This document shows, piece after piece, positions 32,396 through 39,247 of a DNA stretch of 40,630 bases (within the stretch, counting starts at the first letter, position 1; each line of letters begins with the position of its first letter). The notes under the pieces are model-generated. The model worked only from the letters and a program-made list of their open reading frames with translations, had not been told where the DNA came from and searched no databases. The position numbers and the translations under genes are program-made. The DNA comes from a virus, in the IMG/VR virus record IMGVR_UViG_3300007234_000025, positions 1 to 40,630 of that record; one strand, 5' to 3'.

Positions 32396-33001
32396 ATGGA
32401 GCAGTTATACGTGGTACTTGGAAATGGTGAGACTAGGAAAGGTTTTGACCTAACCAAACTAGAAAAACATATCACGTTTGGATGTAATGCCATCTGCCGC
32501 GACTTTCATCCAACATACCTTATAGCGGTAGATAGACGATGTGTTGAGGAAGCTGCTGATTTGGGAATATCCATATATACACGACCAAGATGGCACTCAA
32601 GTTTCGCTGCATACCCGTATGTTCAGTATCTACCAGAGCTTCCATATAAACCAGAACATAAAGCTGATGAACCTATGAACTGGGGTTCAGGAACCTACGC
32701 TGCATACCTAGCTTGTTTACAGAAACCCAAGAAGATTTACTTTTTGGGTTTTGACATTTATAGTATGGGAAACCGCCATAACAACATCTATAAGGGAACA
32801 CCAAACTATGATGGACCAGATCGCCGACCCGTTGACCCATCATACTGGATATATCAAATAAACAAACTCCATCGGTTATTTCCAGAGATACAGTTTATTC
32901 ATGTACTTCCTGGCACTTGGCCCAAGGTAGGATCGTGGAACTCACAAAACCGTATATGGATGACAACAGAAAACTTCATAAAAGTGCTTGACAAATCCTA
33001 A
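32396..33001 (+). CDS. Putative glycosyltransferase-like / MptE-like protein, paralog 2
   Basis: The protein has 201 residues. VVLGNGETRKGFDLTKL (6-22), ITFGCNAICRDFHPTYLIAV (26-45), WGSGTYAAYLACLQKPKKIY (about 96-115) and FLGFDIYSMG are shared in order with the gene at 20028. The GNGxTRK loop recalls GT42 sialyltransferases or MptE-type proteins that bind nucleotides or nucleotide-sugars. Ribosome site absent and late box five bases before ATG, so it is a predicted leaderless gene. Its last codons (LDK) contain the -35 box of the next early promoter. Confidence 0.68.
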   Translation: MEQLYVVLGNGETRKGFDLTKLEKHITFGCNAICRDFHPTYLIAVDRRCVEEAADLGISIYTRPRWHSSFAAYPYVQYLPELPYKPEHKADEPMNWGSGTYAAYLACLQKPKKIYFLGFDIYSMGNRHNNIYKGTPNYDGPDRRPVDPSYWIYQINKLHRLFPEIQFIHVLPGTWPKVGSWNSQNRIWMTTENFIKVLDKS

Positions 33002-33015
33002 AAATCTGCTATACT
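32988..33015 (+). promoter_or_regulatory. Early promoter TTGACA-N16-TATACT
   Basis: TTGACA (32988-32993), 16 bases, TATACT (33010-33015). Followed by TTTGTAAGTTGATAGGAG, a leader shared with the promoters at 34411 and 34825. Confidence 0.85.
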
Positions 33016-33043
33016 CTATTTGTAAGTTGATAGGAGATACCCG

Positions 33044-33358
33044 ATGGAAGTTTTTCACCTGATTGATATGGATACTGGCCGAATCGTTGATACAAGCGAT
33101 TTGGGTAATATCGCCGAGCATCATATGGTGCTGTGCGAAGCTGGCCGTAACGTCCGTATGTTTAACCGTGACGAAGTTAAGAAGATTGCTACTAATGATA
33201 GTGATCTTACTGTTTTTCCCGGTGAAGGTGGGCAGTTGGAAGCACTCGTTATCCACACGGTAGAAGGCGAAGTGTCCTTGAACGAGATTATTGACATCAA
33301 AGATGCACGTAATATGTGGAAAGGTTTTTTCCGTGAAGGCGGGGTGATGGTCCAATGA
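33044..33358 (+). CDS. Early protein of unknown function
   Basis: The 104-residue protein is not recognised. It is soluble and acidic, with strands such as EVFHLIDMDTGRIVDTSDLG near the N-terminus. It is driven by the early promoter and a good AGGAG site. Codons are richer in G/C than late genes. Stop and next start overlap as ATGA, so the next short gene is coupled. Early phage proteins of this size commonly act on host enzymes, but no partner can be named. Confidence 0.75.
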   Translation: MEVFHLIDMDTGRIVDTSDLGNIAEHHMVLCEAGRNVRMFNRDEVKKIATNDSDLTVFPGEGGQLEALVIHTVEGEVSLNEIIDIKDARNMWKGFFREGGVMVQ

Positions 33359-33492
33359 AATACGCAACACAACACGAAGCAGGAGTTTTCTTTGAACGCG
33401 CCCGTAATCATATCAAATATGTTCTTGGTTACGAAGCGGTTGTAAATGGCGAAGTCAACAACTTCAACAACCGAGTTCTTGATCTATTTTGA
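33355..33492 (+). pseudogene. Truncated early gene at a breakpoint
   Basis: ATG overlaps the previous TGA. The 45-codon frame (MKYATQHEAGVFFERARNHI...) reads as normal protein with early-type codons up to about 33486. It then stops at TGA just where the sequence changes into a reverse-strand gene. Its 3' 64 bases overlap the tail of that gene in antisense. The simplest reading is a gene cut off by an insertion or recombination; a genuinely short 45-residue protein is the alternative. Confidence 0.55.
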
Positions 33493-34076
33493 TCGGTCAC
33501 AGGTTTGGGAAAATCTTTGGCAGTCCTTTGTGTATACACTGGTTGATTACCACGCACCGCAGGGCCTCGATCAGTGGCAGTGAGTGGCAAATCTTCTCGA
33601 GTCCGCTGATCATATCCTACCACCCGGTCCGGCGCTGTGGCTATCAACTTTTGCCAGATACCGATCCTGCTGGCATCGGTCTGTGTGGTATCACTGTAAA
33701 TAGGACGACCAAACGTGTCGCTGGCTGATTGATACACACGGACTGCTAGATTCTTGCCTCTGCCTCTAGGCTCCACAGCCACCGCTCCGCTTTTGAATCC
33801 ATCCAAGAATTTGTGTAAAGCCAAGTACAGCACAGGCCCTTGATTATCTTTCACGAACACACGCAGATGATCACCCATGTCATAGACTTCGGAGGGTATT
33901 CCCTTGAGAGAACCTTTGAGCGGAACCTTTTTATCTTGAGCGTCCTTATAGGCCCAATCGGCCATGCCTTGGCTACTATTCTTAGTGGGAGGCATTTTGA
34001 CCACTTCCGTCTTTATCATTTCACCTTCTGCGAGATGTTGTGCTTGGCTACGCTGTGTAATTTCTGAAATTTTCAT
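33429..34076 (-). CDS. Conserved phage protein with possible capsid-targeting leader, tail end altered
   Basis: The protein has 215 residues. MKISEITQRSQAQHLAEG has L-A-E before Gly at 15-18, matching the gp21 (L/I)xE rule for internal head proteins. Residues about 80-155 (LYLALHKFLDGFKSGAVAVE, GRGKNLAVRVYQSA, then GRPIYSDTTQTDASRIGIWQ) resemble proteins found in several phages whose role I cannot name. The reading after KPVTDQ (beyond about 33495) runs through the truncated early gene in antisense. The last 18 residues are therefore probably not original and the true C-terminus may be lost. A late GATAAATA box and GTGAGG lie before the ATG. Confidence 0.7.
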   Translation of the reverse strand: MKISEITQRSQAQHLAEGEMIKTEVVKMPPTKNSSQGMADWAYKDAQDKKVPLKGSLKGIPSEVYDMGDHLRVFVKDNQGPVLYLALHKFLDGFKSGAVAVEPRGRGKNLAVRVYQSASDTFGRPIYSDTTQTDASRIGIWQKLIATAPDRVVGYDQRTREDLPLTATDRGPAVRGNQPVYTQRTAKDFPKPVTDQNRSRTRLLKLLTSPFTTAS

Positions 34077-34097
34077 AATAAATCCTCACCTTACTGA

Positions 34098-34105
34098 TAT
34101 TTATC
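34098..34105 (-). promoter_or_regulatory. Late promoter box GATAAATA
   Basis: Reverse-strand GATAAATA, 22 bases before ATG 34076, overlapping the stop of the upstream gene fragment. Confidence 0.55.
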
Positions 34106-34205
34106 GTTGTACTGCACGGTTGGCTGCACTAAATGTGGACCTTGGCACTAGTTTAATATCACCTTCAGGGTGTGCTAATACATACCCTTCGCCGCCTGAT
34201 TGTCC
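34101..34205 (-). pseudogene. C-terminal fragment of a reverse-strand gene, cut at its upstream side
   Basis: A reverse frame ending at TAA (34101-34103) reads GGEGYVLAHPEGDIKLVPRS followed by TFSAANRAVQR. This has the look of the real C-terminus of a phage protein (a 'EGxV....IKLVxRxxFSxAN' ending). Upstream, beyond about 34205, the same DNA encodes the forward Toprim fragment, so the rest of this gene is absent. It marks the right breakpoint of the cassette. Confidence 0.5.
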
Positions 34206-34427
34206 ACCTATGCTCTGCTGTACAGTGCCGCCCTGTCTAATGACCCAAAGCAACTGCGTCCGTGGTTACGAGCCACGAATCGGCACATTGTCTGTGTTTG
34301 TGATGGCGATGCTGCTGGTCGTAAACTGGCTAAAATGGGTCATGAATCGGTTATACTAAACGATGGCGAAGACCTTGGTGATATGACCGAAGAAAATGTG
34401 AAAAAAACACTTGACAAATGGTTATAA
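34200..34427 (+). pseudogene. C-terminal Toprim fragment, probably DNA primase (gp61-like)
   Basis: The frame is open from a TTG at 34200 with a stop immediately upstream. It lacks a normal start and a ribosome site. It encodes ALLYSAALSNDPKQLRPWLR, then VCVCDGDAAGRKLAKMGHES and LNDGEDLGDM. CDGDAAG is the DxD strand-loop of a Toprim domain, and the order resembles the end of T4-like primases. Only about 75 residues remain of an expected 300 or more. The last codons (LDKWL) contain the -35 box of the next promoter. Confidence 0.65.
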
Positions 34428-34438
34428 TGTGCTATACT
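34411..34438 (+). promoter_or_regulatory. Early promoter TTGACA-N16-TATACT
   Basis: TTGACA (34411-34416), 16 bases, TATACT (34433-34438), then the shared leader TTTGTAAGTTGATAG. It drives the gene at 34481. Confidence 0.85.
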
Positions 34439-34480
34439 GTCTTTGTAAGTTGATAGAAACAGTGTTTACGGAGATACCAA

Positions 34481-34816
34481 ATGGCTATTCTTTTCAAGTG
34501 GAACGACAAGACCAATGGCACCATCGTTGTTGACAACGGCTATCGTGGTCGCACCGAGATTGGTAAACTGACCCGCAAGAGCGGCAAAGTCAATGCTTAC
34601 GTTGTCGTTGGCGACGAAGCCATTTCCACCATCACTAAGCGTCCCGCTGGCGAAGCCAAAGAGTTGGTAAAAGAAGCGTACTACTCGTTTATGAACGAAG
34701 AAGTTGAAGTCACCTTCATCAACCCTCACACTGGCAGTGTGAACACTGCTACCATTCGTCGTGGCGACAAGGGCGGTGCTTGTGACCCTTCCACTGACCG
34801 TTACTGGACGATGTAA
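34481..34816 (+). CDS. Early protein of unknown function
   Basis: The protein has 111 residues, basic N-terminal half, no Cys until the C-terminal GGACDPSTDRYW. Strands such as GTIVVDNGYRGRTEIGKL suggest a small beta-barrel. Not recognised. Early promoter, and codons with more C and G than the late genes, like its two early neighbours. A reverse-strand frame covering the same DNA is only its mirror. Confidence 0.78.
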   Translation: MAILFKWNDKTNGTIVVDNGYRGRTEIGKLTRKSGKVNAYVVVGDEAISTITKRPAGEAKELVKEAYYSFMNEEVEVTFINPHTGSVNTATIRRGDKGGACDPSTDRYWTM

Positions 34817-34824
34817 AAAAAGAC

Positions 34825-34852
34825 TTGACAAACCCATAAAATCTGCTATACT
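34825..34852 (+). promoter_or_regulatory. Early promoter TTGACA-N16-TATACT
   Basis: TTGACA (34825-34830), 16 bases, TATACT (34847-34852). Followed by the same GTCTTTGTAAGTTG leader as the promoter at 34411, then CAGGAG. Confidence 0.87.
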
Positions 34853-34886
34853 GTCTTTGTAAGTTGGAAAAAACAGGAGATTCAAA

Positions 34887-35108
34887 ATGCAACAAGTTGG
34901 TATGTTTTCGCTGAACAAAGAACTCTTTGACGAACCCGCGCTGATGGCGACGATGGAAGTCGGCCCGTTCAAGGGTGTGCGTCTTTCGGAGAACAAAGGC
35001 GAACCGATGCTGGTGTTTGAAAACCCGACCAGTTCGGAACACGAAGTGTATCTCAATCTGAAATCGGTTGCCGAAGGAAAAACCATGCTTGAGGTTGTGG
35101 AAGGCTAA
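34887..35108 (+). CDS. Small early protein of unknown function
   Basis: The protein has 73 residues, acidic, with VGPFKGVRLSENKGEPMLVF in the middle suggesting a compact beta fold. Not recognised. It is driven by its own early promoter with a clear CAGGAG site 11 bases upstream. It is followed by a late-box gene, so the early block ends here. Confidence 0.75.
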   Translation: MQQVGMFSLNKELFDEPALMATMEVGPFKGVRLSENKGEPMLVFENPTSSEHEVYLNLKSVAEGKTMLEVVEG

Positions 35109-35110
35109 AC

Positions 35111-35117
35111 ATAAATA
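35111..35117 (+). promoter_or_regulatory. Late-like box ATAAATA
   Basis: ATAAATAG just after the early gene stop and 22 bases before ATG 35139, with AAAGGAA between. Confidence 0.5.
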
Positions 35118-35138
35118 GCGTTTAGTAAAGGAATTAAA

Positions 35139-36317
35139 ATGTCACGAGCAAAATCAGTAACTGCCCCCCGTAAAAAGACAGCAAAGCCTCGTATTGCTAA
35201 AACGTTTGATACCAAATATATGGGTGAAGAACCCGAATGGGTCAATGCTGAAAACTGGACTGATGAAGAAATCCAGCGTGAGAAACGCCACGCATATAAC
35301 TGGTATAACTATTTCTACAAAGCCAGCGATCTAAAGAAAAATCTTTATGCGTGGATGAAAGAGGCTGGTTATTCTGCTGCTGATATCAAGTCTGCCCGTG
35401 CTTACCCTGATGCTATGCTTTCTGGTGCCGTAGTTGCTAATGCGACTATGCTGCTTCGTGGTATGCCGAATACTGAAAGCGGCTGGTTGCGTGATAAAGT
35501 TGCTGCGATGATTGACTACGGCAAGAACATTGTGGTCAAGAAGAAAAAAGAAGAAAAGAAAGCCAGTAATGTTTATAAACCGTCCATCCAAGAGCGTATG
35601 GCTGAACAGTTGTCCGACATTATTGCTGAAATGGATGAATGGGAAGATACCATCATGGCTAATCCCAAAGCATCCACGCCGAAAGTCTTTGAGTGGATGA
35701 AACAGAAGAATGTGGCTCAATCCCATATCAATAAGATTATTGCGTATTATGAGCCGAAGAAAGCGGAGATTGAAGAACTTACTGGTAAAGCAAGTGAGAT
35801 TGACCCTGACTTGAAAGAGGGTTATGCCCACTTGTCCAAGACCGATATCAAGCGTATCCTTGAGTTCTACAATAACCTACTTGACGATATGAACTCTTAT
35901 ATGAACTTGAAGAAAGTTTCTCGTAAGACCCGTTCCAAGAAGGCTCCTACCAAGGGCAAACAGGTTGCTAAGTTGAAGTATAAGGCAGAGGATAAAGACC
36001 TCAAACTGGTTAGCATTCGTCCAGAAGATATTATCGGTGCTGAAACCTTGTGGCTTTATAATACGAAACTTAGGAAACTTTACAAAGTTGTTGCTGACCC
36101 GAATATGAAGCAACTTGCCGTGAAGGGCACTACCATTATTGGATACGACGAGGCTAACTCTGTCGGTAAAAATATCCGCAAACCAGAAGAAAAACTCAAA
36201 GAGTTCAATAAGGCTGGTAAGGTTGCCCTGCGTAAGTTCTTGGATGAAATCAAGGCCGTAGAAGTCAAGTTTCCTGGTAGAACGAATGAACACACCATCT
36301 TGCTCAAGACTTATTAG
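35139..36317 (+). CDS. Conserved phage protein, Lys-rich, unknown function
   Basis: The protein has 392 residues. A basic N-terminus (SRAKSVTAPRKKTAKPRIAK) is followed by helical segments including WTDEEIQREKRHAYNWYNYF (about 41-60) and a Lys-rich coil near 128-145. A second half around 285-340 contains SIRPEDIIGAETLWLYNTKL and then RKLYKVV. I recall similar proteins of about 390 residues in marine T4-like phages without a known role. High charge suggests nucleic-acid binding. It ends with a 14-base convergent overlap with the GIY-YIG gene. Confidence 0.78.
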   Translation: MSRAKSVTAPRKKTAKPRIAKTFDTKYMGEEPEWVNAENWTDEEIQREKRHAYNWYNYFYKASDLKKNLYAWMKEAGYSAADIKSARAYPDAMLSGAVVANATMLLRGMPNTESGWLRDKVAAMIDYGKNIVVKKKKEEKKASNVYKPSIQERMAEQLSDIIAEMDEWEDTIMANPKASTPKVFEWMKQKNVAQSHINKIIAYYEPKKAEIEELTGKASEIDPDLKEGYAHLSKTDIKRILEFYNNLLDDMNSYMNLKKVSRKTRSKKAPTKGKQVAKLKYKAEDKDLKLVSIRPEDIIGAETLWLYNTKLRKLYKVVADPNMKQLAVKGTTIIGYDEANSVGKNIRKPEEKLKEFNKAGKVALRKFLDEIKAVEVKFPGRTNEHTILLKTY

Positions 36318-37008
36318 AGCAGTTATCTCCGTGCCATTTTTTGTAGTTTAGCGGATCAACCATCTTGGAACAGTGAGGGCAAGGCTTCTTCGGGGGCTTT
36401 GCCCTCTTCATATTAGCCTCTTTGATTTTTCTTTTTGTTTCTTCTGTGTGTTTCCGTCCTGTCAGCGCGGCTTTCATCTTCAATATTGCTTCGGGTGTAT
36501 GTTTTTTGCCGTACATACCGTTTCTTTCGCCGGAAACTGCTTCGCTTATTTTCTTTTTAACATCAGGTCGCTTGGATACATTATCATCGCCTGATTTTCC
36601 TTTCCTCTTATTACTATCTGCGGAATGTGGTTCTCTATTAAGCGCAGCAATAGACATCTTTTTTTTAGTTTCTGCTGAATGTTTCTTGCCGAACATAGGG
36701 TGGTCCTCACCGCACCTTCTTTCACCGCCCGGGGTTTCATTATATCCTTCACCAAGATATGTGTTGTATTCCTTGATGAAGTATGGTTCCATTACATCAA
36801 TGGTGTGTTGGTGGTCATATGATTGATATATGATTTCTATTGTGAAGTTTTCTTTACCATACTTTCTAATAGCTTTGCTGACTCCACATACCCCTGATGG
36901 TGTGGCGTGTTCAGTGAATCTGCGGGATATTTCACGAGAGGTGAAACCAATGTATGCTTTTTTATTGACTTTATTGGTGATTTTGTATATACTATAAACA
37001 GTAGTCAT
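36304..37008 (-). CDS. GIY-YIG homing endonuclease with NUMOD-type repeats
   Basis: The protein has 234 residues. The nuclease domain is at the N-terminus: SIYKITNKVNKKAYIGFTSR (6-25) with Tyr19-Ile-Gly, and an RKYGKENFTIEIIYQ helix region. NUMOD3-like repeats follow, with 'HPMFGKKHSAETKKKMS', 'NGMYGKKHTPEAILKMK' and 'GRKHTEETKRKIKEA' at about 103-205. The tail is CPHC...HGDNC (Cys210, Cys213, His226, Cys230), the same zinc module as in the gene at 18100. GGGAGTG precedes the ATG, which overlaps the stop of a 41-codon frame. Confidence 0.88.
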   Translation of the reverse strand: MTTVYSIYKITNKVNKKAYIGFTSREISRRFTEHATPSGVCGVSKAIRKYGKENFTIEIIYQSYDHQHTIDVMEPYFIKEYNTYLGEGYNETPGGERRCGEDHPMFGKKHSAETKKKMSIAALNREPHSADSNKRKGKSGDDNVSKRPDVKKKISEAVSGERNGMYGKKHTPEAILKMKAALTGRKHTEETKRKIKEANMKRAKPPKKPCPHCSKMVDPLNYKKWHGDNCSNKS

Positions 37009-37133
37009 TATTTCACTCCCAACATAACACGATATTGGTGTGCGATAATGTCTGCTTCTTGTTTGGAATACCCCTGATTTATCCAGTAGGCAAGATATGT
37101 CTTTATAAATAACATTGCTGATTGCTCCTTCAT
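37008..37133 (-). CDS. Possible 41-residue protein
   Basis: The short frame MKEQSAMLFIKTYLAYWINQ, continuing GYSKQEADIIAHQYRVMLGVK, lies between the small gene at 37177 and the GIY-YIG gene. Its stop overlaps the GIY-YIG ATG (TAATG). The sequence looks like a real helical protein. In-frame codons continue upstream as VVRGGGTPNYSNA without an ordinary start, so the true beginning may lie further upstream, or the gene may be a remnant. No clear ribosome site. Confidence 0.45.
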   Translation of the reverse strand: MKEQSAMLFIKTYLAYWINQGYSKQEADIIAHQYRVMLGVK

Positions 37134-37176
37134 AGCGTTAGAGTAGTTGGGTGTTCCACCACCGCGAACTACACTT

Positions 37177-37392
37177 TTATTTATCTTTTTTCATCAATCT
37201 TTTTATTTTTTTATCGTGTGCCCTGATATACTTATCAACATCTGGAACATCTTTTGGATTGACGAAGCCATTTTCGTCATTGATTAGTTCATCAGCATCT
37301 TCCCAATCGGCTTGTTGCAAGGGGCTATTTTCTTCGCCCTTTTCAACTTCCTTGTTTTCTTTCTTCTTGGTGATTACATCTGTGATACGCAT
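37177..37392 (-). CDS. Small charged protein downstream of the gp13-like gene
   Basis: The protein has 71 residues, with a Lys/Glu-rich N-terminus, an acidic middle (WEDADELINDENG) and a very basic end (KKIKRLMKKDK). Not recognised. It starts six bases after the stop of the neck gene on the same strand and is probably in its operon. A late box overlaps its stop codon. Confidence 0.7.
   Translation of the reverse strand: MRITDVITKKKENKEVEKGEENSPLQQADWEDADELINDENGFVNPKDVPDVDKYIRAHDKKIKRLMKKDK
37178..37185 (-). promoter_or_regulatory. Late promoter box GATAAATA
   Basis: Reverse-strand GATAAATA overlapping the stop codon of the 71-residue gene. It would serve the 41-codon frame and the GIY-YIG gene. 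Confidence 0.45.
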
Positions 37393-37398
37393 AGACTA

Positions 37399-38154
37399 TC
37401 AACCTTGAATCCAATATAATGGTTCATTTCCAGTTTCGTAGTTATTGATACTATCCATGCATTCATCAATCAACTGCTGACCTTCTGTTTTGAGAGCATC
37501 ACCGTTTAGAGTTGTGCCGCCACCAGGACCAGCGATTGTAGAGAACTTACCACGAGCTTCACCAAGAATAAACTTTGTAGTTCCCAAAGCAAACTTTTCA
37601 ATCCACGGTCTAATCATATGGTCTTGTAATAGAGTCACATCTGGCTTGGTATTATATAGCCAAAGCATAACGACTTCACCATTTGCTTTGATATTACGAA
37701 TAAGTGTTAGTTTCTTGGAAACTGGTTCCCAAGTGAAGTTCATATATCCACCAAACATACGAGCAGATAGTTCTTGATACTGGTTGAATAGTTCATATGT
37801 AGCCAATCCACCAAGACGCCCAGCCTGTAGAAGATAGGTATTGACGAATGCTGCTTCAAATGGTTCAAGTTGTGTGGAGTTTGTGCTATTGGTTGAACCT
37901 ACAGAACGACGAATAACTGAACGAACTTCCATAATATTATCATCAAGTGTATATTCATTCTGTCCATCAACGAGTTCAAGGAATCCATAACTTTCCTCAA
38001 ATGCGTTAGATGCTCTTTGGCGATATACTTTTAGGGCACGGTCAATAGCAGTATCATAGTGTGCGGCATCTGCCTCAACGTCAACGATATCCCCACCAAG
38101 CATATAATAGATATAATCTTTCACCTTTTGGCGTTCAGTAGCAAGATCGGCCAT
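37399..38154 (-). CDS. Neck / head completion protein, gp13-like
   Basis: The protein has 251 residues when started at ATG 38154, which has AAAAGGAG before it and a late box upstream. The frame is open to 38604, but that part is antisense to the dNMP kinase and is rejected. Visible are RQKVKDYIYYMLGGDIVDVE (8-27), FLELVDGQNEYTLDDNIMEV and GPGGGTTLNGDALKTEGQQL (about 213-232). The last segment resembles the 'LPGGxxLNGxxxxxEA' ending of gp13 neck proteins of marine phages. gp13 closes the head with gp14. Sequence similarity elsewhere is weak. Confidence 0.65.
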   Translation of the reverse strand: MADLATERQKVKDYIYYMLGGDIVDVEADAAHYDTAIDRALKVYRQRASNAFEESYGFLELVDGQNEYTLDDNIMEVRSVIRRSVGSTNSTNSTQLEPFEAAFVNTYLLQAGRLGGLATYELFNQYQELSARMFGGYMNFTWEPVSKKLTLIRNIKANGEVVMLWLYNTKPDVTLLQDHMIRPWIEKFALGTTKFILGEARGKFSTIAGPGGGTTLNGDALKTEGQQLIDECMDSINNYETGNEPLYWIQG

Positions 38155-38173
38155 GAAAAAAACTCCTTTTATG

Positions 38174-38181
38174 TATTTATC
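38174..38181 (-). promoter_or_regulatory. Late promoter box GATAAATA for the gp13-like gene
   Basis: Reverse-strand GATAAATA, then CATAAAAGGAG and the ATG at 38154. It lies 10 bases from the forward early promoter of the dNMP kinase. Confidence 0.6.
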
Positions 38182-38190
38182 ATTATCCTC

Positions 38191-38219
38191 TTGACAACAG
38201 CGTTTCATTATAGTATAAT
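38191..38219 (+). promoter_or_regulatory. Early promoter TTGACA-N17-TATAAT
   Basis: TTGACA (38191-38196), 17 bases, TATAAT (38214-38219): a near-consensus host promoter for the dNMP kinase gene, 60 bases before its ATG. A second weak TAAATA (38242-38247) lies downstream. Confidence 0.85.
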
Positions 38220-38278
38220 ATAACCACAGATTTCCGTTATGTAAATAAAATACTTGACTGTAGGAGAGGTATATTATT

Positions 38279-38974
38279 ATGGCTTTGATAGGCATAAGCG
38301 GTTTTAAAGGAAGCGGTAAAGACACTGTTGCTGATCTATTAGTAGAGAAGCATGGATTTAAGAAAATATCATTTGCGGATAAACTGAAAGATGCTTGTTC
38401 TACTATCTTTGAATGGGATCGTGAAATGCTTGCTGGGTCAACAGATGAAAGCCGTAAATGGCGAGAAGAAGTTGACGAATGGTGGGCAGAGCGTCTTGGT
38501 GTAGAAGATTTTTCGCCCAGATTAGCACTACAATGGATGGGCACCGAGGCTGGTCGTAATGTATTCGGTGCGAATATTTGGTGTGCTGCTATGGAAAAGT
38601 ACATTCTGGAAAATCCTGGTAACTACGTTATTCCAGATGTTCGTTTCCGCAATGAGTTTAAGATGATCAAAAATATGCGCGGGACTACAATCCGTGTTCG
38701 CCGTGGTCCAGAGCCAGATTGGTATGTTGCCGCCGAGTCTTGGAATAAAGCACAGAAACAAGAAGGCGGAAGTTCAATGATGATACCGGGGTCATTGACC
38801 GAAATCCATCCATCTGAACGTGAATGGATTGGCGAGAAGTTTGATCATGTTATTGAGAATGACGAGACTATAGAAGATTTACATAGTATGGTAGAAGAAG
38901 CATTAGGTTTTAATGATCAACCATCAGATCACCCTGACGCCACCCCTGATGACGAATCTCAATCCGACAGTTAG
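38279..38974 (+). CDS. 1: Deoxynucleoside monophosphate kinase gp1
   Basis: The 231-residue protein phosphorylates dNMPs for phage DNA synthesis. The P-loop is GFKGSGKDT (8-16). Further family landmarks are ISFADKLKDACSTIF (about 31-45), LALQWMGTEAGRNVFGANIW (about 82-101) and VIPDVRFRNEFKMIK (about 120-134). T4 gp1 has 241 residues. The last 25 residues (DQPSDHPDATPDDESQSDS) are low-complexity and overlap the HNH gene in antisense by 65 bases. AGGAGAGG lies before the ATG. Confidence 0.93.
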   Translation: MALIGISGFKGSGKDTVADLLVEKHGFKKISFADKLKDACSTIFEWDREMLAGSTDESRKWREEVDEWWAERLGVEDFSPRLALQWMGTEAGRNVFGANIWCAAMEKYILENPGNYVIPDVRFRNEFKMIKNMRGTTIRVRRGPEPDWYVAAESWNKAQKQEGGSSMMIPGSLTEIHPSEREWIGEKFDHVIENDETIEDLHSMVEEALGFNDQPSDHPDATPDDESQSDS

Positions 38975-39242
38975 CACATACTGATTTGAGATTTGATATA
39001 CTAACGTTATTCATATTACCATCCACGAAGAATACAGTGATTTGATTATCTAGCGTAGACTTGAATCCACATTTATCACAAACTTTCTTTTTAGCGTATC
39101 CCGCTTTTTTCCAGCGTGGTACGCTTTTTTTATTGTGATATAGACAGTTCTCACATTTACTTCTATAATACGTTTTTCCTTTGCGGTGATAGTTCACTGC
39201 GGCTGGTTTTTCGTTACATACTTTACATAGTGGTCTAGTCAT
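38910..39242 (-). CDS. HNH-like protein with two zinc ribbons
   Basis: The protein has 110 residues. Four CxxC pairs are at 6-9, 30-33, 55-58 and 89-92, and a DGNMNNVSISNLKSVCANC segment (74-92) matches the small HNH-type proteins common in marine T4-like phages. Where relatives usually have a His before VDG, this one has Phe (FFVDGN), so a catalytic metal ligand may be missing. A late box ends six bases before ATG and no ribosome site is present, so it belongs to the leaderless set. It overlaps the dNMP kinase end. Confidence 0.75.
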   Translation of the reverse strand: MTRPLCKVCNEKPAAVNYHRKGKTYYRSKCENCLYHNKKSVPRWKKAGYAKKKVCDKCGFKSTLDNQITVFFVDGNMNNVSISNLKSVCANCRIEIRHQGWRQGDLMVDH

Positions 39243-39247
39243 AAATG

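Noticed and set aside
34466-35086. Reverse-strand frame of 206 residues across two early genes
   Set aside because: It crosses two early promoters and two good forward genes; composition is that of a shadow frame.
38155-38604. N-terminal extension of the reverse gp13-like frame (about 150 residues)
   Set aside because: It is antisense to the dNMP kinase gene and its promoter; the ATG at 38154 has a proper ribosome site and late box.
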